Shown piece by piece: positions 11,061 through 23,029 of a stretch of 64,000 nt of DNA; within the stretch, counting starts at the first letter, position 1, and every line of letters starts with the position of its first letter. Source of the stretch: Urechis unicinctus (taxonomy: Eukaryota > Annelida > Polychaeta > Xenopneusta > Urechidae); assembly GCA_034190875.2 (NCBI GenBank), contig CM067345.1, positions 26,814,415 through 26,878,414 of the forward strand, given 5' to 3'. A model generated the notes under the pieces. The model made no database searches and had not been told where the DNA came from. It worked only from the letters and a program-made list of their open reading frames with translations. Both the position numbers and the translations under genes were made by a program.

Positions 11061-12047
11061 ACCTTTCGCCCCGTATAGTCTGTACTCTAGCCAGTTTCTA
11101 CCTTGATCGCTTCTCTTACAAGCCGCAGGAGTGTTTCCTGGTTATTACTATGAAGTTGCCTATCTAAAACAATGTTCCTAGCGACAAACTGACGGATGTA
11201 ACATGCGGCCAAAAACTCGGCAAGTCTTCCCAAGCATTATCCGCGGGCAGAAGTTTAATCCTTTAGCAGGCGTTGTTGCTCTATACATATCGTACATCTA
11301 AATGAAAAATTATTTTCAAACAACAGTAACATGCTATGTTAGCATTACTCCGCTTTGACGCCCAATGTGTTGATTTTGAAGATGTCAGTGCAGACCATCT
11401 TGATCCAAGCCTTGAGCCCCGGCAGCACAAACTTGGCCGAGATATTTAAGGCTTCGCCCGGCGGCTTGATCCACCCGCTGTGGCGCTACCTGACGCCCTT
11501 CTTCTAAGGTGGCTCACCCGGAACCTGTATCGGGCCCAAAGTGGGAAAACACTTCAGCTTGTAGTGCTTGGACTGGCCACATCTTGTGGGCCCAGCGGAC
11601 GGAAGAAAATTTTATGGTTATACTGCGCTGTTCAAGCAGGTGCTGCCTCCCTCCAGCTTTTGTGGTACCTTGATGAATTCCTCTGGAGGGCATTGTGGCC
11701 AAGGTTGCTGTTAATGGCCTTGACCACGCCCACGGGGATAATCAGGTCAATGAGTCGCAGGTGGGTGCAATTGAGGCTGGTTATGATGGTTATGCGGGGT
11801 ACAGATTAGCCGTGCACGACGGTATATATTTATATTACCGTCGTACTTCATCTTCTTTAATGGATATATCAGGGTTTTGTCTGTAGTTATTGGGCGTTTA
11901 AAGTAAAAATCACGTTGCCTCTTTTTGTTTTTTTTAGGGTACGTTTGGGCAGGATTTTGCTCTATAAGACCCGAGAGATGGTATGGTTAGCCATAGTGCT
12001 GCTGAAACGAAACTCTGCTAGGCGCTTGTCTAGTGCTTGTAGGGCCG
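11061..12047. other. unique sequence with weak coding traces
   Basis: Long enough for genes, but frames are short and broken. The stretch at 11390-11800 has coding-like composition on the plus strand in two frames, possibly a continuation of the decayed element to the left. No family recognised. Confidence 0.3.
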
Positions 12048-12351
12048 CCCCCGGGGGCGGGGGGGGGGGGGGGGGGGGCACTTAAGTGTATAGACGTAGT
12101 ATATATGTGCCGCGCGACGGGGTATGTTTTTTCGGCCTCTCGACTTGTACGACGGGTTTTTTGGCCTCATACTTGTACGACGGGGTATGTTTTTCAGCTT
12201 TAAATCTGTTCGACGGGTTATACATTCGCATAATACCTTGTGCGACGGGGTATGCTTTTGGCCATTTTGACCTTGTACGACGGGTACGGGTTTTTGAGGT
12301 CCCGCGGCACACCCCTATCCAGAATAAGGCCAAATGCCCCCCCCCCCCTGG
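12048..12351 (-). mobile_element. G-tract-ended MITE, copy 3
   Basis: Full-length copy in reverse orientation: a long G run, CACTTAAGTGTATAG, several TTGTACGACGGG boxes, then AATGCCCCCCC. The flanks read GGGCCGCCC on the left and GGGCGCCC on the right, an imperfect candidate target duplication. The G tract at 12059-12078 is about 20 bases. Confidence 0.8.
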
Positions 12352-13044
12352 GGGCGCCCAGGATCTGAGGTATGGGAGATTTTCCTTCGTTCCTGCTAGG
12401 AAAGTGCTACACACCTCTCGTGCTCGCTGCCAATGTGTAACCTTAGATCTAGTGACAACTAGATCTCTATTTGGGATTTTGGTATACACCTATGAGGCGT
12501 TATCCCTAATAGAGTTTTGCGATTACACTTATGTCACCTTACCTCTAATAGAGATTTTCGTATACGCTTACTAAAGACGGGGCTGTACAGTTACCAGTTC
12601 ACTCAACGGGCCTGTATAATTGGTAATCTATTCAAGATTTTTTCTAGCCTCACTGTGCAGATGTAGCTGCGGTTCACCTGAGGTGCCTACGCCAAGCAAT
12701 GACACTCCACCACCAGATTCTGTTGCCCCATACACATTTTCAGTCCTGCAGCCAATTTGTTTAAAATTGTCCACATTCACTCGATCAATCAAGGTCTGTG
12801 TAAAAGCAACAATATCAAACTTGTGATTTAGCGAATGCTAGACTCGAAATCCTCGAAATTCCTTTGCAATCTACGAATGTTATCACGGATCAATCAAACA
12901 TTGGTACTGCTTACATTCTGTGAAGGCCTTCTATTATGTTTTAAGGTAATGGGTAAGAGAAGGTAAAATTTAGACAATATTCTTAAGAAAAAATATCAAC
13001 TGTTTAAGAACATCCGCAACATACATGCACTGGGATGATGCCGT
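12352..13044. other. unique sequence
   Basis: Contains two or three imperfect copies of an about 54-bp block around 12425-12570 (CTAATAGAG and TATACACCTATGAGGC-type segments). Otherwise nothing recognised. Confidence 0.4.
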
Positions 13045-13475
13045 TCAATCTGACAATGAGCAAGCATCTTATATCCGTTTTCATTACGTATTCAATCTGA
13101 CAATGAGCAAGCATCTTATATTCATTTTCATAACGGATTCAATCATTTTCATGACATCCGTTTCATACGTATTCAATCTGACATGAGCAAGCATCTTATT
13201 CATTTTCATAACGATTTTGACATTACGTTTCATTACGTATTCAATCTGACAATGAGCAAGCATCTTATATTCATTTTCATAACGGATTCAATCTGACAAT
13301 GCGCAGGCATCTTATATCCGTTTCATTACGTATTCAATCTGACAATGAGCAAGCATCTTATATTCATTTTCATAACGGATTCAATCTGACAATGCTAAAG
13401 CATCTCATACCCGTTTTCATAACGAATTCGATTTGACAATGCGCAAGCATTCTTTATTTGTTTTCATAACGTATT
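13045..13475 (+). repeat. 48-bp tandem repeat
   Basis: About nine units containing TTCAATCTGACAATGAGCAAG, GCATCTTATA and TTCATTTTCATAACGGA, with some truncated units near 13140-13230. Confidence 0.85.
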
Positions 13476-13579
13476 TAAGAAAACTGGTTTACAATTGGAA
13501 TGAAAAAAAAGATAAATTAAACTGCACCAACGTTTAGTAACCGATATTTTATAAGCAATATAAAAAATGATCTTGCAGA

Positions 13580-14245
13580 AATCTGAAGGAGATTTTTATG
13601 ATGGAACATTTGAACAGAATAGATCGATGCGACTTGCGCAGATCATGGGGCATTATAAAGAATGCTATCAATAAAAGGAAAGCTTATTGTATCTCGGACG
13701 AGTTCCACATTAATGTCATGACCGGAGAGAGAAACATAGCAAATGATTTTAACCAGTTTCATGTAAGTATCGGCTCTAATTTAAGTATGAGTCCACAGTT
13801 TTGAAGCCTTTAGTTCATATTCTCCACCTTTCATTCTAGTAAGACATTGGTCCCAAAGAACTTAAAATAGAGTGTGTTACACTGATAAATAAGAGTGTTA
13901 GCAGAAGAATAAATAAAAGATTGGTCTTTTTTTACACATGCTTTAAAAAAACTATTGGAGCGATGATGTAACCAAACATGATATATTGCATAGCCATCAG
14001 TATGGATTTAGGGTGGAGCGTAGGGCGAACGTGGCACTTACCTACCTAGTAGATAGCATAGTCAAAACCTACAGGAAAGGTAATTCAGAGTAAGAAATTC
14101 GTATTGGTCTCATAAAGCCATTTGATTTTCTGAATCATGAAAGTATAATACAGACACTCAGGGCGTATGGTATACGAGGCATATCTCTAAATTGGATACA
14201 ACATTATTTAAAATACAGGTACTAGATGAGTTGTCAAATCATGCA
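13580..14245 (+). pseudogene. non-LTR retrotransposon reverse transcriptase remnant
   Basis: The frame at 13598-13804 carries a typical pre-RT segment of Jockey/CR1-type LINEs: WGIIKNAINKRK, then GERNIANDFNQFHVSIGSNL. After a broken stretch, the sequence near 13970-14010 reads HDILHSHQYGFR, and the part to about 14240 gives a decayed palm with FDFLNH in place of the usual FDTLNH, followed by YGIRG and WIQHYLK. Stops and frame changes separate these pieces. The YxDD region is missing: the copy ends at about 14245, before it. It is a dead 5' or internal LINE fragment, unlikely to be expressed. Confidence 0.65.
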
Positions 14246-14379
14246 TTGCACGTTTTCTTGAACCACTTGAATGTGAAAATGATACATGAATACATGCATC
14301 TGTGGATGTCACATCGTCATTGTTTACAACAAAGATTATAATTATCTTTTTTTATTTTTTACACAATCAACCATTTATT

Positions 14380-14505
14380 GTAATTATTATTATTGCTATC
14401 ATTATTATTATTGTTATCATTAAAATTATTATCTCATTATTATTATCATTATTATTATTATCATTATTATTATCATTATTATTATTATCATTATTATTGG
14501 ACTAA
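14380..14505 (+). repeat. ATT/ATC simple repeat
   Basis: Low-complexity (ATT)n with interspersed ATC triplets (TTATTATTATCATT). Confidence 0.9.
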
Positions 14506-15100
14506 CCAAAGACAGCGACCTCATCTGTGTTGACCTGAGTGTATTGAAGCATTATAAGTGTGCCCTTAGGACGCAGGGGCTCACCGACATGAGGAGGCAG
14601 CACATCTAGAATATTCTCAAGGAGGCAATAATCTTGAAAAACATAACCAGCGAGGACAACAACAACAACGGCAATAAGTAACCTAAGAGATGGAAGACTA
14701 AAAACTCATCGACCACAAAAGCCACACCTGGTCTGAAGACCAGCACTTCCCCTAGACAAGACAGGTCCACGTCTAAGATGGCAAAGGGTGACTGGCCATT
14801 TCACAGGCCAAACTAGCCCCTGGCAAAACTGCCCCGTCAGGTCAGCCGCTGCTCTACCCAGTGCTATGCATACGGGCCAGACATTGACACCCCACTGCTG
14901 CTGATATTCCCCTTCTGAGCAAGTAGGAATTGTTAACTTCCGAGCGCCCTACTTTGCTGATTCCTCAACTGTGCTTACGATTTGGGCTACAAGAATGCCA
15001 GATTTGAGTTAAACTATATCCTGCATCGTTTGGGCCATCTAGTTATACCTACGTCCAAAGAAACGACAAGGAAGACCGAAAATTACAGATACAGTAATGG
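14506..15100. other. unrecognised sequence
   Basis: A plus-strand stretch at 14510-14690 reads without stops for about 35 codons (DSDLICVDLSVLKHYKC region), and the sequence is less AT-rich than its surroundings. No family recognised. Confidence 0.25.
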
Positions 15101-15109
15101 ATTACAGAT

Positions 15110-15690
15110 ATAGAGAGAGACAGCTCATGCAGCTGTCATCAGACACAGTGGCCAAAAACTGATACAGAGGCAGACTACTTATACAAAGGCAGTTGAATAA
15201 TCCAAACGCTAACAGCTGTAGTGAGTCCGACTTCTGATACAGAGAGAGATAACTGATTCATATGCCAACAACTGATACAAAAGCAGGCAACTGATACAGG
15301 GGCAGACTACTTAAAAAGAGACAGATTTTAGATACAGTGACAGACTACTGATTCAGAGACAGATTATTGGAATGAAAGACGACTAATACAGAGACAGACG
15401 ACTGATACAGAGACAGACGACTGGTACAGTGACAGGCTACTGGTATGACAGACGACTGGTACAGAGACAGACGACTAGTACAGTGACAGGCTACTGATAT
15501 GGCAGACGACTGGTACAGAAACAGACTGCTGGTATAGAGACAGACTAATTGGATGGAAGACGACTGACACAAGGGCAGGCGACTGGTACAGAGACAGACT
15601 ACTGGTATGGCAGACGACTGGTACAGAGACAGACTATGAAACCGAGACATGCGACTCATACAAAGTCAGACTACTCAAACAGATGATGAT
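15110..15690 (+). repeat. about 20-bp GATACAGAGACAGACGACTG minisatellite
   Basis: Degenerate tandem units such as CTGGTACAGAGACAGACGA and CAGACTACTGGTATGG. The minus-strand frame of 104 codons across it is a by-product of the repeat. Confidence 0.85.
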
Positions 15691-16430
15691 GGAGATTTAA
15701 TCAACACCCTTCACTCTGCGACGACGAGTGCTTTGTTTCCACTAATATTACTGTTTGATCACCCCCACAGATGACAAAATGGTGTGGGTCATAAAGCTCT
15801 AACGGAAAGGAAACCGGAAAATAATCACTTGCTCTAATCTTGACTTCATTCATTCATTCCACGCCTGGCACACTTTTTCACTGAGGATGAATCAATACGT
15901 TTGATTCATAATTTTGTTGCATACAAAGATATATCACATTTGAGCTAGCAAAGTACTTTAATGTCTTTTATACTTATAAATGACATGTTATGGCACCGCC
16001 CTATAAGGAATAAACGGAAAATAAGCCACGAGAAAGCAAATTACAACAAGTGATATTATAACATAATCTGGCTATTTTGAAAACATTCCAACATTAATCA
16101 AAGTGAATATCTGGAATATCGCCAAAACAGTGAAAATAAAGCCAACGCTATTGTATTACATTATAATTTCTGTTTTCCATGTTGGAATACAACAAGCAGC
16201 AATCGATGAAGTGAGATCATAATAACTATTAAGAGAGGCTATATGCGATTTAAGCAGCAGTAGAAGCAAGAGAAATGTTTATCCTCCATTCTATCCATCG
16301 GCTATATAGGTGAGTAGTCGTTCAGCACGTCGAGGATTGGTTAAGAAGCTGCAACAGTCAGATGTGTCCCATACAGACAGTATCTAATGGCCGAAAGTAT
16401 GCCCTTCTATCTCTACTATTGATTCATCTG
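15691..16430. other. unique sequence 3' of the MS4A-like gene
   Basis: AT-rich sequence holding, by position, the 3' UTR of the minus-strand MS4A-like gene. Nothing else recognised. Confidence 0.4.
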
Positions 16431-19400
16431 TTACTCACTTGGATGACCTGGTGGAATGCTGCAAGCGGTGGGCTGGTCAGGACCCGGATGAACTAGTAAG
16501 GGATTCCTCTGAGCATCGGCGTGCTGCTCCCCTGATTTCACATACATTTCCTGCACACAAGCAATTTTTTCGATGAGTCAAATATATCCTCCACACAGTG
16601 TACTATGTTATACTGTATACGCGGTAAGACGAACAGCTTCTACATACAGCGTTACACGGTATACTGAACCTCGTACAGAAGTACCCCAACAAAAACATAC
16701 GTGGACCATTAAGAAATTAAATAGCACCACATAGGGGAAGACATCAAAACCTTCCAACCAAGCACCACCCAGATGAGCAAATCACAACCTTCCAACCAAG
16801 CACCACCCAGATGAGCACATCACAACCTACCGACATAGAACCACCCAGATGAGCACATCACAAGCTACCGACATAGCACCACCCAGATGAGCACATCACA
16901 ACCTACCGACATAGCACCACCCAGTGGAGCAGATCACAACCTACCGACATAGCACCACCCAGTGAAGCAGATCACAACCTATCGACATAGCACCTCTTAG
17001 AGGAGCAGATCACAACCTACCGACATAGCACCACCCAGATGAGCACATCACAACCTACCGACATATCACCACTTAGAGGAGCAGATCACAACCTACCAAC
17101 ATAGCACCACCCAGAGGAGCAGATCACAACCTACCGACATAGCACCACCCAGAGGAGCAGATTACAACCAACCAACAAAGCACCACCCAGAGGAGCAGAT
17201 CACAACCTACCGACATAGCACCACCCAGAGGAGCAGATCACAACCTACCGACATAGCACCACCCAGAGGAGCAGATCACATCCTACCGACATAGCACCAC
17301 CCAGAGGAGCAGATGACAACCAACCAACATAGCACCACCCAGAGGAGCAGATCACAACCTACCGACATAGCACCACCCAGAGGAGCAGATCACAACCTTC
17401 CAACATAGCACCACTTAGAGGAGCAGATCACAACCTACCAACATAGCACCACACAGAGGAGCAGATCACAACCTACCGACATAGCACCACCCAGAGGAGC
17501 AGATCACAACCTTCCAACATAGCACCACCCAGAGGAGCAGATCACAACCTACCAACATAGCACCACACAGAGGAGCAGATCACAACCTACCGACATAGCA
17601 CCACCCAGAGGAGCAGATCACAACCTACCGACATAGCACCACCCAGAGGAGCAGATCACAACCTACCGACATAGCACCACCCAGATGAGCACATCACAAC
17701 CTACCGACATAGCACCACCCAGAGGAGCAGATCACAACCTACCGACATAGCACCACCCAGTGGAGCAGATCACAACCTACCGACATAGCACCACCCAGAT
17801 GAGCAGATCACAACCTACCGACATAGCACCACTTAGAGGAGCAGATCACAACCTACAGACATAGCACCACCCAGAGGAGCAGATCACAACCTTCCAACAT
17901 AGCACCACCCAGAGGAGCGGATCACAACCTACCGACATAGCACCACCCAGAGGAGCAGATCACAACCTACCGACATAGCACCACCCAGATGAGCACATCA
18001 CAACCTACCGACATAGCACCACCCAGAGGAGCAGATCACAACCTTCCAACATAGCACCACCCAGAGGAGCAGATCACAACCTACCGACATAGCACCACCC
18101 AGAGGAGCAGATCACAACCTACCGACATAGCACCACCCAGATGAGCAAATCACAACCTACCGACATAGCACCACCCAGAGGAGCACATCACAACCTACCG
18201 ACATAGCACCACCCAGAGGAGCAGATCACAACTTTCCAACATAGCACCACCCAGAGGAGCAGATCACAACCTACCAACATAGCACCACTTAGAGGAGCAG
18301 ATCACAACCTAACGACATAGCACCACCCAGATGAGCAGATCACAACCTTCCAACATAGCACCACCCAGAGGAGCAGATCACAACCTACCGACATAGCACC
18401 ACCCAGAGGAGCAGATCACAACCTACCGACATAGCACCACCCAGCGGAGCAGATCACAACCTACCGACATAGCACCACCCAGAGGAGCAGATCACAACCT
18501 ACCGACATAGCACCACCCAGAGGAGCAGATCACAACCTACCGACATAGCACCATCCAGATGAGCAAATCACAACCTACCAACATAGCACCATCCAGATGA
18601 GCAAAACACAACCTACCAACATAGTTGTACAGCTGATGAACCTTTCATAGATACTGATAGTGATATAGCCCACTAATATAGCGTCGGCCACCATTTTTTT
18701 AAATAGTGTGTTTTTTTTGTGATGAATAAGAAAAAATAGAGATAAATAACATAACATAGTTTTTCCGCGCTTCATGTAGGGTCCCGATTGTTGATTTGTA
18801 CTGACTTGTGGAAGGTGTACGATGATTTTTGTAAAGCAACCTGTATCCAGGGTCGGCATGCACGTATCAATGGCTAATAAATGATGTGATCATAAGAGAG
18901 AGATAGAAGCAGCACGTACGTGGGTCGCTGGCGGGTTCGGTTGCTTGTCGGAGCCGCACACCACTTTGCAGCAGAAAACAGAGGCTAGAACAGCCGTCAG
19001 TATCTCAGCAAGCGACACGACGGCCAGGAGAATGTTAAATGCCAGATGTGTTCCAGAAGATGCCTTTTCACAAAATCACAAGAAGTAAATTAGGGTCAAT
19101 GGCAAATCAATAGAAAGTAAAGTTATTGGCTATACAGAACAAATATCTTGGCTTTGTTTCCACAACTACCAAATACTGATCCTACGGAGGTACTGTGTAG
19201 TATACTAAAGCGTGCATAGATCATACGGAGGTATATTGTGTTGTATACTTACGCGTGAGTTGGATGTTCGTAAATAGCCTGGGGACAGTAGTGATAGAAT
19301 GGCAAGTACGAATGGCATGATAGCCATTACAGCTGCTAAGGTGGACAGCACCATACACACCGTTACCTTAACCATAACACATCAACCAAGTCAGACCACG

Positions 19401-21862
19401 TCAGGAAAATCACCAAAATCGACTCTAATTTATGATAAATACCATGGAGCGCCGTTTCTTTCTCGAAGCTATACCAAAGGCACCTGCGACGATATACTGA
19501 AACATGGGACATATGTTTTGCAACCGCGTGTAGTACTTTAATGACGTCAATCATACCTTATGAGGCACTCGTCGCAACTTTGTACCATGTAAACGCATTC
19601 ATCAATACTAAGCAGGGCATGAAACTAAGAAAATTTGCCACCGGCCAACCTGGCTGGTAGTTCCCAAAATCCACCGGCCCAGAAAAAATTCCACCAGCCA
19701 ACAAAATTTAACACAAGTTTATGCATCGTTATGAATACTTTATTTTTTTTACCCATATCCCGCATAATATAACTCACAATATGCACGAGCAAAAAATAGA
19801 TTAAAATTGCACCACATTCAATAACTTTATATACACAGCATGAAAAACATGACACTCGAGTAAGGACATACAATACACATAACAATAACACCCTCCTTAA
19901 CAACAGTCTTTCTGGTGTGTGGCCTCCTCACTTTCACATCGAATGTATTCCTTGTAACTGGGGCGTCGATACCAGGTCCCAGTTATCTGCCACAGTTCTA
20001 TAGCACGCTTGGGCTTGTAGTCGGCTATAGGGGTGACACAAGAAGCTCCTTCATCAGCTCATTGAAGGAGTCTGGGCTAAGACTGGACCTCCACTATTTG
20101 CTTCATTATGTTGAATCCTCTTTCACACTCAGCTGAAGAGGCAGGAAGGGTCAGAATGAGGTCCATGAGGTTTATACAGCATCAGCTCACCAGTGTTTTA
20201 AGCATTGCCTTCTGGTCTGGGATATATGCAGTGTCAACACCTACACCAGAGAGCCCAACACTGAAATGTTCAACGAGTTTGGCCGCTGCCTGATCATCAA
20301 AATCTGAAAGCATATTCAGACAGCTGCATCTATTTGGTTGCATATGTTCTGCAGCAATCGCAAAACATTACATCATGGTTTTCATCGTGTCGCAGCCAAC
20401 CTCTATCCTCTCCGCAGTCTGTTTTCAGCCAGCGAGAGTTCCATTTCCTGCCATTTTCTCATAATCTTTACTTTGAAGCCTTAGATCTTCTGGAAGCTTG
20501 CGCTTACTCGGCTGGGGAGGCTCGACCCCTTCAACGAAATGCCACATAGTGTATAAAAATTTGTGAAATGGACTCTGGCGATTCGACTTGGTCGATTCGT
20601 AGAACAGAGTTTTATGATTAATCAAGATCAAACGAAGACTTGGCTATCCACATAAGTTCGCCGAGACCCAAACGCAACGCGCGATGCTACGCAGCGAGCG
20701 ACGTTGCGCGTGTGTCATTACGTGACACGCTGACAGCACGCGCCGCATCGTGAGGCGCTGACCAGTTGAAAGCGCGAGCTCTTGTCGCAGCTTCTCAAAA
20801 CCCGACACTAACCTTGGAGTCATACCTCCGTGCAGCTACTTACATTATTACCTGAAACAACAACAATTAATTGGCACATACCGGCCCACAGCGACACATG
20901 CAAAGATAAACAAGCATTCAAATACAATTCTAGCACAACAAATTCACGGCTGCTTATAACTTCCGAAGTACGGAAAATATCGCTACGATTTCGGATATGG
21001 TAATGAAAGATTATATTGTTGGAATAAAGCAAACTCAGTTATGTTATATATAAAAGACCAGAAATCATATATGAATGAGGATGCGTCAGGTAAGTATAAC
21101 CGTCACATTGCAGCGTTAGTAAGTCGTCAGCTTAGTGAGCGACGGTATATTGGCGCCCAATTAACAATACCAACGGGACATCCGATAAAGTCGTATAAGG
21201 TGTCCAAATCTGTATATTTAATACTACCATGAAAACCAGAGACCCTCTAAATAAATACTCGCTGCCTTTGGAGTAAACAATCGCTGGCGATCTCAGTCGG
21301 GGTTTGGGGCTTAAGTGCGCGTTAAATTAAAGGTCGGGCGCTTCGTGTGCGAGCGGGCGCATAAAAACTTAATACAGGCGATTTGTTGACTCGCCACCCG
21401 GGCGACCAGTTTCGTAATTTCTACTCGCCCGAGCCGATTTTGACTCGCCATTGGCGGGCGGGCGGGCGTTAGTTTCGAGCCCTGCTAAGCCTATATTTAC
21501 AGTACATTCGTTAGCATTCAGTCCGCTCATGCACACATTCGTTAGCATATAGTCCAAATATACTTAGTACAAGACCAAATAAGCTTATTAATGAAATGTT
21601 AACTCACCAATACAGCACACCAGAGTGTGCTGTCCACGAAAAGCCGGTGCGCACAATAGTCGATACAAAGCCCGTTGAGAACAAGCGATATGACCCCCAG
21701 TATGATCTGTAGGATGCCGAGTACCTTTGAGGCCAATCCGCGGTACGACGGGTACACGCCCGCTGAGGGCACCGCAGACGTCCACAATGTCTGGCTCTGG
21801 CACGGCGCTTCAACCGGCGCTTGTGAACTACAAATCACCGACTTCAATGTCTCGTCATTCAT
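16431..21862 (-). CDS. MS4A/CD20-like four-transmembrane protein, multi-exon
   Basis: Spliced minus-strand gene assembled from four exons: 21608-21862 (ATG at 21862; donor GTGAGT), 19253-19366 (donor GTAAGT), 18920-19063 (donor GTACGT) and 16431-16550 (ends in TAA). All junctions are phase 0. The first exon gives a short N-terminal tail and TM1 (LGILQIILGVISLVLNGL), then the start of TM2 at STLWCAVL. The second exon gives TM3 (VCMVLSTLAAVMAIMPFVLA). The third gives TM4 (AFNILLAVVSLAEILTAVLA) and a cytoplasmic CCKVVCG. The last is a Pro-rich tail ending PPGHPSE. This order is that of the MS4A/CD20-like family of plasma-membrane proteins. An exon for the rest of TM2 should lie between 19367 and 21607 but I could not place it. 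The introns hold a 38-bp satellite and a dead hAT element. Family assignment rests on topology and TM1 character. Confidence 0.6.
16735..18625 (+). repeat. 38-bp satellite array
   Basis: About 50 head-to-tail units of CACCACCCAGAGGAGCAGAT followed by CACAACCTACCGACATAG. Variants exchange GAGGAGCAG with GATGAGCAC, and CTACCGAC with CTTCCAAC. It lies wholly inside the last intron of the MS4A-like gene. There are no unique spacers, so it is not a CRISPR array. Confidence 0.95.
19620..20640 (-). pseudogene. hAT-type transposase C-terminal remnant
   Basis: Minus-strand sequence near 20115-20165 reads TLPASSAECERGFNIMKQI, the hallmark of the hAT dimerisation domain. A preceding segment (20185-20310) reads DDQAAAKLVEHFSVGL, and a following one (about 20020) reads KRAIELWQ, the usual tail of the domain. 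Stops interrupt the frame between them, so it is dead. The style is that of hAT-derived ZNF862-like proteins. It sits in an intron of the MS4A-like gene in the same orientation. The short fragment at 21370-21485 (GESKSARA on the minus strand) and the 19625-19700 part look related to each other and may belong to the same repeat family. Confidence 0.65.
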
Positions 21863-22744
21863 AGTCCAAGACAACCAATGAAACAGCATAAAATCGGTCA
21901 GTAATGTTGAACATAGGTGTAAATTATAAACCAACTATTCACAAGAAACCTCAGCGCAAGAGTAACGTCCAGTCTGAACCGCACATCAACGTACATACCT
22001 GCTCATGGTCACTGATAGTAGACGTCAAGAATAAAACCTCGATTAAAGCCCTAGCATGTCGAGTCGGTTTATAACTAGGTCACAAGTTGTAAAAAATCGT
22101 TCAATACAGGTGCAGGCAATCGGAGCATGAAGCAGCGGAGCTTGACGAATTGGGTCGAATTCGTAAACGTTATCGCATAAGTCCTTATCATTCCTCCTTG
22201 GAAGGGAAGAGGCTGCCTCCAATTAAATACCGCGCGCAGATAAAGTCAGGCAACCAGCTCTTTTCTGTCTTTGAATTAGATTTCAACGACATCACATCGA
22301 TTTGCTCTCTGTTCCAAACCCCTCCCCCACTTCCCGTTTTCAATGCCATCCCGACTTTTGTACATGTTATGTTTTGTCATTCAACACTTGCTGTTGTAAT
22401 ATGTATGTCTGTACATGTATAGGTATATCAATTAATCCTATCTGTGTCATGACCAATTAAAGTAGCTTTATCCTGCGTTGTGTAACCAGTCCTAGACATA
22501 TCATAGTTATGTATCTCACTTATTGCATCGACATAATACATATACCTTTAGCTGGCAAACAGTCATAACTTTAATATACTTGTTATCATTATCTGCCTCA
22601 TTGTAATACTGGTAATTGATTTGTAGTGTACCTGCACTTGGGGATTACTCTGTATCCTATTATGTAGTACCAAATATTTTACGTATGTAATTTTGAACAC
22701 AATTTGCTACTTGAGAATTATTTCTAAATGAAATTAACCCAAAC

Positions 22745-22955
22745 ATCCCAGCGGGCACAACACGTGGAATCCACGTAGAAAACACATGGAGAGACCACGT
22801 GGATAATACGTGTATTTTAGGCGGATATTTCAATCGGAAATCATGTGATTATTTCCACGTGGAAAACACGTGGAGAGACCACGTGGAAAACACGCGTATT
22901 TTACGTGGATAATTCAATCGGAAATCACGTGGTAATTTCCGCATATATTCCACCA
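22745..22955. repeat. CACGTG-rich palindromic repeat
   Basis: Two or three copies of an about 75-bp block with CCACGTGGAAAACACGTGGA and GAGACCACGTGGA. CACGTG or near variants occur about ten times in 210 bp. The block is self-complementary and could fold into hairpins. It probably represents a palindromic MITE or satellite fragment. Confidence 0.75.
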
Positions 22956-23029
22956 ATTAATTATGCACGTTCTCCTCATAAATCACAGAAATGAGATGTA
23001 ATTTTCATGAATAACAAATAATTATTGGT

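Noticed and set aside
15345-15659. 104-codon minus frame rich in SLYQSS
   Set aside because: Translation of the GATACAGAGACAGAC repeat.
16735-18625. Regular 38-bp array resembling CRISPR repeats
   Set aside because: Units are contiguous with no unique spacers; eukaryotic intronic satellite.
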